Positions 1-58,500 of a stretch of 64,000 nt of DNA are shown here, one piece after another (the stretch's first letter is position 1; the number at the start of each line of letters is the position of its first letter). The notes under the pieces were generated by a model. The model worked only from the letters and a program-made list of their open reading frames with translations. It was not told the DNA's origin and did no database searches. This stretch comes from Symbiodinium kawagutii (Eukaryota > Sar > Dinophyceae > Suessiales > Symbiodiniaceae). The stretch is from assembly GCA_009767595.1 (NCBI GenBank), contig VSDK01016681.1, positions 721,955-785,954 of the forward strand, read 5' to 3'. Both the position numbers and the translations under genes were made by a program.

Positions 1-451
1 CCATTCTTGTTAAAACACTAATACAAAGCTAAAACAAGAATGGTAGCATGTTCCATGCAAATCAAACACGCCACCTCTGCGGATTTTGTCCGAACCTCTG
101 ACGTCGACTTGGCTCGCTGCCAAGGTCAGTGGCAGGAAAGGGTGAGACGACGCCAAAAGGCGACCGGGCCGCAATGCAATGGAAGGAACATGAGCATTTT
201 GTGCTTGTCATCATAGCTGGTCACAACGACAAGAACATTTGACTGGTAACATCTGGCAACAACAAGGATATGTGACCAGCGATAATTAACTTCACTGTAT
301 ACCATTTCTATAACTATGTCACTCTACAGAATTACACGATAACAATGCATCTAAAATCCATCATGGTCACGGAGTCTGTGCTTCGCCATCGACACGGTTC
401 CAACGTGATTTTCAATCCGAATCGAATCGAACCGTTGGGGAAGCACCTACA

Positions 452-602
452 GGTTGGTGGTTTCAAACACCCAACCAGCCTAGTTAACAACCTGCTAATA
501 ATTACTAGGTTTTTTCTCCCTATGAAAAATATAAGTCAAACAACCTGTTAGTAATTACTAGACATTACTATGGAAAATAGAAAATGTTCAAAACCACCAA
601 CC
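452..602. mobile_element. Family II inverted-repeat element
   Basis: ggttggtggtttcaaacacc and its complement aaaaccaccaacc bound it; inner cctatgaaaaatataagtca and gtaattactag words are shared by the family. The ORFs here are artefacts of the element. Confidence 0.75.
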
Positions 603-656
603 AGCCTAGCCTTAAAAAACTTCACTCACGCACGACGGAACGCGGAATGGCTTTGC

Positions 657-47539
<46,883 letters not shown>

Positions 47540-48604
47540 GACGCATCGCCGCCTGAGCTGCTTCCCCGGCGGGTGACTTGGCTTACAAGAAAATTCCACC
47601 AGGTTTTTTTCGTGGCCAAGGCTTACTAGCATGGGTTTTTTGTGGTTTACTACCTTATGCTGATTTCTTGGTAATCATATTTGAAAATAGTGTGGTCATG
47701 TTCTGATTTGGTTGGTTCAATCATTTGCTGTAGAGAGATTTCTGTAGGCACCATATGTTCTTTATCAAATTTGTTGAATGATACTTTATTGTGTAAATGT
47801 ATGAGCACGTGTAATGGTAAATGCTGTCCGAGTGCTTTATATCATCAAGCCCCAAGGACGTTGTCGGTTTTTGCAGAATCGGAGGTTCTCCAAGAAGCGC
47901 TCATGCATCTCATCATATAGCATTTATCATCTATCTAAATATTTGCAGACATTTGCATTGGTATCTTTAAATATGTACATACACATCCTACTGTCAAGAG
48001 GTTCTGTGCTGTCGCCATGTGATGATTCACCTGAGAGCGGAACTGTCAATGATCCTTCACCACTATTCATCATTATTAACCATGGACTAAAACATTTGTC
48101 AACTATGATTATTATTCACCATGATCAAAAGTTATTAATTAACCATCATTGACCAGCTGTGTTCATCAACCAGTCTTGCAAACAATTCTTAATCATTATC
48201 CATGACCTCACCACTACTTGACCAGTACTTCACCCTTCAGCAGTTTAACATTATTAACTACCGAACCAATGTTGACAACCAATAATCAACCGTCCATGAT
48301 AGCATTAACGATTAATCATGGTGATCACCACTAATGATGGTCATGACGGATCACCTTAATCATCATCAAGGCTTGTGCCACGGTCGCCACACAACGGTAA
48401 TGCAACGGTGATGATTGAATCCAGTACTGCTGGATCACGAGGACATCCAAAAGGTCTTGTGGCAATCCGCAACATACACTTTGACATCAACTGGTAATGA
48501 TCTTCAAGGCAATAGTCGCAATGGGTTGGTTGACTATACCCTGAAGTTGGTAGGTGATTATAAGATCCATCAAACATCATGTTGGGCATTACCTCCATGG
48601 TGCG

Positions 48605-48814
48605 GTTGATGGAGGAAATCCTGCAGCACCCAGACAGGCATCCCAAGCAATCTTACGCGAGGACATCCCCTTGAACCTCTTAATCTCAATGTTGGGATTT
48701 CCTCCATTGACAAATTTCATGTTCGACACGAACCGCACAAAAACTTCAATATTGAAGTTTGGGGTTCCCAAGGGATATGAACAATCAAGGTGGTGCAGGA
48801 TTTCCTCCATCAAC
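48605..48814. mobile_element. Inverted-repeat element with 26-bp ends
   Basis: gttgatggaggaaatcctgc (48605 on) and its complement ending at 48814 match over 26 bp with one mismatch. Inside is a smaller inverted pair around tcaatgttgggatttcc and acttcaatattgaagt. Confidence 0.8.
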
Positions 48815-48910
48815 AGTATCAAGCAACCACACAAGGTAACATTCAATAGTTGCCATCTGCCTCATAAAATCTCTGATTGACTTCTCTCATTGTTCATTGC
48901 TGTAGCCACA

Positions 48911-49025
48911 TGGCTGTGGGTCAAAACCCCGTACCCCTGGTTCCCCATCATTAACCATTGGTTTCCTTGTTATTGTTGGTTATTAACCCCCATTATTGGT
49001 TGGTTAATATTGACCCACAGCCACA
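48911..49025. mobile_element. Family III inverted-repeat element (well preserved)
   Basis: tggctgtgggtcaaaacccc to aatattgacccacagccaca; carries gtacccctggttccccatca. Probably close to the family consensus. Confidence 0.85.
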
Positions 49026-49969
49026 TTAACGAGAGCTCTGATCGAAAGTTAAATCATGACAAGTACCCCAAGCCTATGGACCGCAGCGGTCAAAAGCCAT
49101 TCCCAGTTGCTTGAGAATCTAAGCCTTTCAAAAAAGCACTCGTGAGCTTCGTGAACAGAGCAGCTGCTTTAAAGAAGTTACAGTTGCGAAGTGATACCTC
49201 CAGTTTAAGTCAATCAAGCAATTTAGATTATAGTCTACTTATAGTGGTAAAAATGTCTACCAGCCACGCCTGGTACATGAACCTAAGTTCGCAATCCCTG
49301 GATCACCACCTTCGGCCAACCCCCAACCCTCAACCCCCAATCCCCCAAGCAATTGGAGCTTCGCCGCCATCAAGGGATCCAACAAGGAGCCAAAAATAAC
49401 ACGAGATCAGATTTCACGGCTCAGTCGCCTGGCTCAGTGGTTCAGTAGCGGTCCCCCAGTGGATTGGCTGATGTCACTTCCGTGTGGATCGCTGCACACA
49501 TGATATACATGTACAATGTGAATGTATCTAGATGGAGTTTTTATATAGAGATAGATACATGCCTGTATCTGCGGCAAATAAAACATCTGCTTGGTACTCT
49601 CCCTGCAACTCAACGAGAATTCGAAATTGATCCACCACGAGAGGCTGTTGGAAGGCTTCATCTTGATGGAGAGTCAACTGCAGGGCTCAAAAGCTATACC
49701 TTCGTTTATACCTACCATCTAAGCTGGGCTGCTACCAGTTCTAAAGGGCTGATATCTACTAGTTATAGGGGGTTCACTACCAGTCATAGCGGATTGTGAC
49801 CCAACTTAGAAATGCTGGGGGAACACCTTGTAGGAATGCGGATGGAGGAAAGCCAACATGCAGAAGATCGGTACGGGTCCATGCCATCCAACAGGCCAGT
49901 GCGTTTACACCGACACAGCAAGGGCATCGTGAAACCGACCCATGGCCAAGTACTGAGTGAATGCTGATA

Positions 49970-50078
49970 CGGCTGTGGGTCAAACCCCAGGACCCGCGTG
50001 TCAAGATCCAATAAGTAAGCAGAATAGTCAGAATAGTCGAATTGTAGGCAATTGTTGGATGGTTGGTAATGACCCATC
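49970..50078. mobile_element. Family III inverted-repeat element (degenerate)
   Basis: cggctgtgggtcaaacccca to ggttggtaatgacccat. Confidence 0.6.
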
Positions 50079-50435
50079 CCCAAATGTGATTAAGATCTGT
50101 AAATATAAAAAAGCAACCATTCAATGGCTACGTTGACCAAAGCAATATTGTCAAAAAGTGCATTTTCAGGCTCAGTACTATCATCTTGGATCCAAATGTC
50201 ACCTGAATGGCTCATCTTAAGCAACTGTTTACCTGCGGGGTTACATCAGGTATGAGCCACAGCCATGAACAAGCATTGGGAGTTCAGCCACTAGCAATGG
50301 TGCAACAAAGATTCGTGCTTTATACTGGCCTACAATGGTTACTAGTGGTTTCTGGTGATTCAGAAGCTGGTTAATAAGCTGGTTAATAATGGTTAGTAAC
50401 CTGATGAACGATGGAATGATGGTCGATAGGCACTT

Positions 50436-50515
50436 CTGATCAATGATGGTCAATGATGGTCAACCATGGTCCATGATGGTCAATCATGGTCAATGATGGT
50501 CAATGATGGTCAATA
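50436..50515. repeat. TGATGGTCAA tandem repeat
   Basis: About eight 10-bp units with single-base variants. Confidence 0.85.
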
Positions 50516-50639
50516 TGCGTGTAAATGCGTACGATTTATCACTGACGGTCAGCAGTCGATAATGATGGTGGATTGTGGCCAACAATGGTCTATCACGGTC
50601 CTATGGTGATAGATCTTCCATTGTCAGAAAAACGATTGG

Positions 50640-50745
50640 TGCACACCAACCAGCATTTGGGGCTGTGCCCTCATGGTCCCCACGGTCACCATGCGCGCCT
50701 CCGGCGGAAACGGGAGGCCCCATTCGGGGCCACCGCGGTGAGCCA
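50640..50745 (-). other. Weak GC-rich exon candidate, unidentified
   Basis: GC-rich island like the verified exons. Two minus frames are open (GGPEWGLPFPPEARMVTVG or LTAVAPNGASRFRRRR), and I cannot choose between them. Confidence 0.2.
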
Positions 50746-50839
50746 TCCTTCTTGATCAAAGGTGCAGCGATGCGATTGGTTGGAGCAAACCAATTAATCT
50801 ACCAATATCAACCGGTCAGTGTGAACTAACCATCATTAC

Positions 50840-51020
50840 GGGGAAGTTATTACTATTAACAATTAACTAACCATCACTTATTAATTACCATGGTTGTTAA
50901 TATCAGTGATGGGAAGGTATTGCTATTAACAATTCACTAACCATCACTTATTACCATGGTTGTTAATATCAGTGATGGGAACGTATTGCTATTAACAATT
51001 CACTAACCATCACTTATTAC
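50840..51020. repeat. Tandem repeat with about 65-bp unit
   Basis: Nearly three copies of a unit containing tattaacaattcactaacc and gttaatatcagtgatggga. Confidence 0.85.
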
Positions 51021-51044
51021 TTTGAGGAATGTATGGTTATTCAG

Positions 51045-51165
51045 GTACCAGGAAGCAAAGCACCGCTGATCAAACAGCACCTCTGCGCAGTTTCCATGTC
51101 CTATCGTAGCTTCCAAAAGTTCATCTGTGGTCACCCTGTCAGGTATGCTCCGACGCACCGAAATG
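51045..51165 (-). other. Weak exon candidate, unidentified
   Basis: Minus frame reads SIPDRVTTDELLEATIGHGN, CAEVLFDQRCFAS with ACAG before it and CAGAG|GTGCTG as a possible donor. Not assigned to any gene. Confidence 0.25.
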
Positions 51166-51420
51166 GTTACATTGGTGAAACTGTAAACCGCTAGAAAAAT
51201 GACTGGTTTACAGTGGTAGTGATGGACCTTGAGCGGCTGCTAGTCAATGGTAACAATGGCCCATCCCCTGGAAAAATGACTGGTTACATTGGTGAAACTG
51301 TAAACCCCTAAAAAAAAGATGCATTCTAGCTAATGATTGTTCATTCATGATTTTTGAGCTGGTTCATCAGTGGTCAATCCAATCTCCTTGAGTTGGTACA
51401 ACCAACTGCACTAGTGGGAT

Positions 51421-51524
51421 GTGGCTATGGGTCAAAACCCCGTACCCCTGGTTCCCATCATTAATCATTGGTTTTTCCCTATAATTGTTGCTTAATATTG
51501 TGGTTAATATTGACCCATACCCAT
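51421..51524. mobile_element. Family III inverted-repeat element
   Basis: gtggctatgggtcaaaaccc to taatattgacccataccca; same core as the 48.9-kb copy. Confidence 0.85.
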
Positions 51525-51734
51525 GAATTACTTGGTTGTCAGGCTATGTTTGTTGCAGCGGTCGGCAAGATTCTCCATCAGGATTCACGACCGTAAGCGT
51601 TCTTGTGACCAGTTGGATTACCATCTTCTACTTCTTGGTACTGGAACATTCACATCCATAGACCACCACCAGTTGAAGCAAAAAAAAGCTGGTGATTGGC
51701 CATCGATTACCGGGAGTTCGTAGATCTAGGGATC

Positions 51735-51903
51735 CCCCCATTCCTGCCCCATTCACCGTGACCATCCTGTTCTTTTCCTCAAAGCCTTGGGGCTCCACAG
51801 TGTAACAGCTACAACGACTCAGCGCCCGATCAAAAGCCGGCGCGTTTCTGCCGCGCTGCCGAGTGCTACCCAGGACATTCATCAAACCCAGCAGCTTTGA
51901 CAT
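51735..51903 (-). other. Weak exon candidate, unidentified
   Basis: Minus frame open with SKLLGLMNVLGSTRQRGRNA and CSCYTVEPQGFEEKN. It lies downstream of the sulfotransferase stop. No family recognised and no partner exon proven. Confidence 0.25.
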
Positions 51904-52435
51904 GGGTCATCCCAACCAGCCAAAAGCACATGGAAACATCCTAAACATTGCCTAAACAAGCGGTGCAACGTGTTCTTGCCTTGTGTATCTTCATATATAC
52001 CTGTCGTATTTATAACCATCTGTGTGCTTTACCAAGTCCAAGTGTCACCAAGTCATTGGGTAGCAAACCATCCCACCTCTTCAATGGACTGCGAAGTGCT
52101 ACATGTCCTACCTACCACCCCCTATGAATACTTCCAATGGTGATCATCTCATGAGATGCTTCTGCCCGGTTTTGGGGAACCAGTGATCCTAAACCATAGG
52201 GAACCCCTGGGACCCAACGACATGACCAATCCAGAGGTGGATTGCTTCACAAGTTCAGCGGTCTCAGGCATCGCTGTTTGGCTGGATGTTTTGATCATGT
52301 TTCATCCCTGGAAAAACACCACCTGCCTGGGCTCTTTGGCCCAGCTGAGCATCCTTGGCTGAGCAATGGTGGTTGGTTCAACCACCATTGGTTGAGCCAA
52401 TAGTTCTCCCTATGGCGTTGAGCACTAGCCCAGCA

Positions 52436-52561
52436 TCATTGCGACAATCGCTGCTTGGCTTGAGCAGTGAGCTGCCTCGCAACTGTCTGAGCAAATTCGA
52501 ACAGTTCGTAGTCCAAAGAGTTCATTTTCTTCAGAAATTTCACCTCCTCGTCACTGAACAC
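52436..52561 (-). CDS. Sulfotransferase-like exon 9 (stop codon)
   Basis: Encodes VFSDEEVKFLKKMNSLDYEL, FEFAQTVARQLTAQAKQRLS, Q, then TGA at 52436. Acceptor TTCTTCAG|GTG. The NSLDYELFEFA block is a typical C-terminal helix of this family. Confidence 0.8.
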   Translation of the reverse strand: MFSDEEVKFLKKMNSLDYELFEFAQTVARQLTAQAKQRLSQ

Positions 52562-55500
52562 CTGAAGAAAAACACGCCGATCACCGACCAGGAGAATGTA
52601 GCCATTGGGATTTTGTGTATCTAATTTTCCTGAATAGACCTCTAGTTCAATCAGCGGTGGGAAAAGTCATATGTCCACGTACATCTTCCTATATGCCTGC
52701 TTTGCAACCAACAATGCAATATTCCGACAAGCCCGTCAACAACTGAGCGCAAAGCATCCAACCAAACTCTAGCCACAGCAACAAGCAAGCAAGCCAGCAG
52801 CAACAATACCTTCCAACCCGTACCTATTGCTAGCAATGGCTGCGAAAATGCTTGCTCGTGACTGCTAGTGAATCAACAATACATAGATGGATCACTGTTA
52901 ATAATTACTTTCTTTCATTACTGACTGTTGCCGACAACGGCTGTGAGCCCAGTTCAACCCTCATGTCTGTCCCAGCGCACATTTCTTGGTATTTGATGCC
53001 AGTGCGATCGCCAAACGCCGCGATCCAGATCCATCTGCCAGCCAAAGACCGCCCGCAGCTGTGCCAGATGATCGCTGAGTTCCTCCATGATCAACACCAC
53101 ATCCATCTTGGACAAGACTCCTCCAAGGCTCTGGATCGACCGCCACAGGCTTTGACGGCTTGGAGTTGGTACCAAGCTTGGCACTTCATAGGTCATCGTT
53201 GGATAGCCCATCTAGGTCCACTTATCATCAACCTATCACAACTATTTTTGGGTTGTTCTTGGCTAACCAATCAAACTCACCATGCTGGTGATTGGCTGCC
53301 CTGACTCCACCAGCACTATCCATCAACCCCGCGTTGCCGGCTCCGCGGCAGCGTAGCTGTCCTTTGGCCTTCTCCAAGTGCTGTCGCGTGACCTCGCCGA
53401 CGGGCACGTCGTAGTCGCCGCTCAGGGAACGAGTGGCGAAATTGTCGAAGTGTTGGAAGGTGTCGAAGGGCGGCAGGCAGAAGTGAAACGCCAAGTTCCT
53501 CGCCGAGGAGAAAGATGTGACCATGGATGATGGTAAACTACTATGATGGTGATGGTGATGGTGATGATGGTGGTGATGATGGTGAAGGTGAAGGAGATCT
53601 CAGGTATATGGAGGCAATGTTTCCTACTGGTTGATGACCACGGGTGATTGTTGATACCACGTGAGAATGGCTGCGCCAAGGGCGCAAAAGAATGACACTC
53701 CCATTACAAGCTATGATGATTCCAAAACATATTAATTGATGAACCCCGATCAATGCAAATCAGGCGCGGAAACCACTCACATGCCTAAATCATACAGAGA
53801 AGCGGACGCTATCACAACAATGAACCAAAAACTAATCCAACTGTCGGGATGTCAAGAACTAATCCGTCTGGCCACAACCCACCGGGTGGGGGGGCAGTGC
53901 TTATCCACCGTTGGTTGGATTTGTGGTCAGGAGCAACTAATGCGATAACATGTTCTCGCTTGTAGCGCCAGGTTTTGCTGATTCACTGGAACCTAGGAGC
54001 GATCGATGATACGTGAAAACGCTGAACAGAAAGAAGCATTGCCATTGAATTGCATTCGTGTTGCGATGGCACATTATCTTCGTTCGTGGTGTTGACAAAA
54101 CTCGAGGATGGGCCACGCAATGTCATATCTGCCTTCTCAAAAATATTGGATTTCAGTGGGCAGAGTATATCTTGTGAAATCAGCAATTTCGCTTGGAGAA
54201 ACTTTGGTCTAGTTCCCTCCACCTTTTGTCAGGTCCCCCACAACTTCCGGTTTAATTGAAAATCTGTTCTTGGTGTTTGGTTCGCACTCAAAATAGTTAA
54301 CGTTTCACTAAGCATTGTTAACTGCTTGATAACCATGGTTAATCATGGTTAGTCATTGTTAGTCGTAGCTCATCATGGTTATATTATCATTGTCAATCAT
54401 GATGATCATGGCTAATCATGGCTAATAATAGTTGGTCGCGGTCTATCATGCTTCATCATTTTTCTCAACCATGATCAACCATCATAGACCAGTGCCATCA
54501 CTATGTCCCTGCGCTTCAAACTTCCCCTTGCGTCAACAGTATCAGGTCCTGGGCGCAATGCGACTGCGCAGCGTCTGCAGCATGGGTTTCTTCTCGAAGC
54601 CGTTGCCGATCATCGTGGACTTCATGGCTGCCACGGGGTCTCGAAGCATGATCCCAAACAGCCTGGGGCAAGCTGCGAATCTGGCGCAGCCAAGCGATTC
54701 AAACTGGGCGTCCCTAGTTCTTATGGCTGACACATTGGATCGGCCCAAAAAATTGCAAGAAACAAAGAAAAAAATGGAAGACATCTAGCTCTTACGGCAA
54801 ATATACGCTGTTTTTTCAATTCTCTGATGAGAGTCGACCAAGACATGGCATCCTTCGTGAAAGTGCAGAAAAATTGTTTGGCCTTGTGAATTTCACGGCA
54901 CTCGATATCATTTTTGATAGGATCCATTTGATGCTGAGATAGCCCCATTGATGGATATCCCTTTGCAAGTATCATCAAGTATCTAAATACAATTGTAAAT
55001 GTATTTAAGTACATATAATGGTTACTTATACGACTATACCGTCATCGGTATGACTCTTCTCTGACGTAAGCCGGTGTACATGGGCAGCCAATACTACCCA
55101 ACCGAGCACGTCGCCATCAAGGCACATGGTTTGAGCAGAGCCTTTAGAGCAGCTTAGGTCGTCTTCATCCAGGACACGTTCGACAGCCGAAAAGGTGTAT
55201 TGCAGGCTGGCCTAAGGGCGACATGGTTAGCTGCTTATGGCTTGATCATGGATGGCTAAAGCTGGCTGCTTAAGGGTTGATCATGGATGGCTAGCAATGG
55301 TGTTATGCTCTCAAACTGGCCTCATGATGGCTGATGATGGACAATCAGGGTCGGTGGGAAGTCGCGGTTCATGGATGGCTGAGGGTCATGAACCAATGAG
55401 CTGGCAATTGCAATCATCAAAATTTGATATGCAAACAATCAGTCATAGCTGGTGAACTATACTACCGGGAACATGAACCAACTAGAGGACTTGATCTAGG

Positions 55501-58500
55501 GTGATTATATTTACCCCGGAGCTGCCAAATCATAATCTCGTTGCGTTAGCATTATTAGCACATGCTGTGGTTATTTTTGGCTTCCCAACACGACATGGAT
55601 GGTTTTTTTACAACACACTGAGACCGTCATGGACCAAAACCCAGCCACCCTTGTTCCCCGCATCTTCGTGTGGAGTATTTGCATTTATATAGCTCTGCAC
55701 CGGTCTTTCCTCTCTGCTGCCGCCGTCCCGTTCTCAATTCACACACAATACCTCAAACCCCGCAACTCCTCTGTCACACCTCATCCCACACCGCTCACTT
55801 CATATCCCTTGTCACACACCACCCACCTCACAGAACTCATCTCATGCCACTCAACTTACACCCCTCACCTCGAACAATTCATCTTCCTGCACCATTCATC
55901 TCACATCACGTCGCCTTCCCAGCCCTGTGGCTGCGGACTGTCTAGATGCCACCCGCGCACGTCGCAAACAACTGCTGATCGTTAGAACTAGGAAGCCCTC
56001 ACAGCAACGAATAATAGTTGATACTTGTTGAAAAAACATAATCATTGAAAGTTCTCCCTTGCTAGGAAGCCCTCACAGCCTTCAGCAACTCCAGAAACCA
56101 TATGGCGACCCAAAAGGTTGCGAAAACGGCACTGAGATGCCATGCTGGTCATCCAACGCAATGGATTCTTCATTGGTCAATGCTATCTCTATCAATGGAT
56201 TGACGACCACCTATGAGACCACAGCTCGGACTGGGAAAGCGACCTGCTAGTCATCTGCAAATTGCAATGAGGATTTGCCCAGGAGGAGGCAACGGAATGA
56301 GGCTCAACATTTGGATGGCTTTGTTTGCTCCCAGCTCGATAGTTACAACCTTAATATGGAGGTTCATCAAAATAGGGAACCCCAAAAATGGTTGGTTTAT
56401 TGGCATAAATGGTTTCCTAAAGGATGATTTCGGGGTACCCCTATTTTGAGAAACACCTCAACTGAAACCACCGAGGTAAACCGTGTTGTGTGGTCGGATT
56501 GTCCGATTGGCACCTCAATTTTGAGCACAACGAACCCAGTTCCTGATAATGCTTCAAGCTGCTGCACGCTTCTTGCATGGGACTCGAAAAGTTTTTGGAG
56601 TGGAACACGCATCTGGCATGATGTTACCTGAGCAACGGCCAAATGCCACGTGGTTCGCCACGTGAACCACGTGGCATTTAAAAAACTGAGGCTGTGCCCC
56701 TTAAGATTGGATCATCTTTGGGAATGGATTATCATCAACACTTGCGGGCCAGGTAGCATAGCCTCAACCAACTGCTGCATTTTCAGCACGTACTTGGAGA
56801 CAACTGGGGTTTTCCATGCACCGAAATGGCATATGACTCAAGTTTGATATAGGCATCCTTGCTGCATAGCTAAGGGACTTCATTGCCAGCTAAGAAGCTA
56901 GTTCAAACATGTTGCGAAGCCATCTCATCTATTCAGCTGACAGCCCGCATCAGAACTACTTTCGCCACCTTCCCTGATCCCTCGCTGCGGAAAACCGTGG
57001 TACAGTTGTCTTTCGGCGGAGAGACCTTCTCCCCATGTGCACGAGCTAAATCACACATGGTGGTGCCACCATAGCTGTGCAAATGAATCCATAAGACTCT
57101 TGGTTGATCAAAGTGCCCAGGCCGCCGCTCTGATGATACCTTGGTACATGGAGCTCGCCTGAAACCGACTGAAGAACGGCCTCCGCATCCCTTTAGGCTA
57201 TCCCTGGTTAACACACCAGTTGAGCGAATGTTTCCACTGTTGAATATTGTGGACCACTATTTTGAAACATTCACTGCTCCGTGTATACTATGCATTGAAT
57301 CAGGGTGTTTCTCAAAATCGGGTACCCCCAAATCATCCTTTAATGTTCATTTTTGGACATTACTCAACCATTTTTGAGGGTACCCCCATTTTCAGAAAAC
57401 ACCATAAGTTTCATCCTTGTTAAATCATGAAGTGGGCCATTCATCCACCATTTTCAAGCAGTGATGAGCCAATCTCAGTAGCTATCGTTACCATTGAAAT
57501 CAACCACCGATTGAATCCATACACCGCCATTTACACCAAGAAATAGCTACCCATCACTAGAGTTTCGATAACTACATATTACCAAGAAATACCCTGAATG
57601 GATATAGCTGATGCTTATGAACTACACCGGTATAGTTCACCATCATGAACATGACAAAATCATTCACCAACAGTGTAGCAAACCATCATCAGGGGGACAA
57701 TCTTCTTAAGTCACTTGGTACTATAGTGGCAGATGGTACCAGTCCCCCTTGTGTCATGAACAATCCATTCTACGACCCATAGCCATGTTTCCTTTCTGAT
57801 TGCCATAATGGCAATACACTACGCATTCTAATAGTAATCATTGTTAGTAAGAATCTATTAGAACGACCACCAACAATCATGATCAGTCAGAGTAGTAATC
57901 ATGGCTAGTAACGCGACCATCACCAACCATTGATCACCTTCAACCATCATTACTAAACGTTATTACCATCATCAACCTAATTAATCATTACTTCACCATC
58001 ATGGTTTACCAACCATGATTAAGCATTCCGAACTTTTACTACTAAGCATGATCAAGCATTTCGAACTATTACTAGTATTACTAACTAGGGCTACTACTAA
58101 CGATCATTATCATTAGAAATGATTATTAAGCATTACTCACTAGTATTCATTCCCACCATTGCAAACCATCACTACTAAGCATAATAGCCATAACAACTAG
58201 TGTTCTTAAGCATTCCTGATCCTTTCGAACCATCATGACTAAAAAAATACTAACTATTAATCATTCACAACCATTACTAACCATTAGTAACCTTCCACAA
58301 TGATCAACCAATGCTTACAAATTACTAACACATTACTGGGCATCATTACTAACTAGTCCCAACTATAATAAAGCATTACTAACTATTAATCATTACCATC
58401 ATGCACTATCATTTCTAACCATCAGTAACCACTACTAACCATCATGACTGCTAACTAGTACCAGCCATGATCAAAAATAACCATTGCTAACCATCATTAC

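Larger units (their letters stand above)
47540..52435. other. Intergenic or unresolved region between TPR gene and sulfotransferase-like gene
   Basis: Presumed to hold the 5' region of the TPR gene and the 3' region of the sulfotransferase-like gene. It contains Family III elements, a 26-bp inverted repeat element, a 60-bp-scale tandem repeat, a TGATGGTCAA tandem repeat and three weak exon candidates. No promoter motif recognised, as expected for dinoflagellates. Confidence 0.5.

Noticed and set aside
60-190. GC-rich patch with a minus frame reading LLASSHPFLPLTLAAS, possible further TPR exon
   Set aside because: TPR sp
52651-52836. Minus ORF with a hydrophobic run (LLLLACLLVAVARVW)
   Set aside because: Lies inside sulfotransferase intron 8, which has good splice sites on both sides; composition follows a caagcaagc repeat.
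56460-56640. Minus ORF QKLFESHARSVQQLEALSGT between sulfotransferase exons 4 and 5
   Set aside because: Exons 4 and 5 already join in phase 0, and no pair of splice sites around this ORF was convincing; it adjoins a Family I element.
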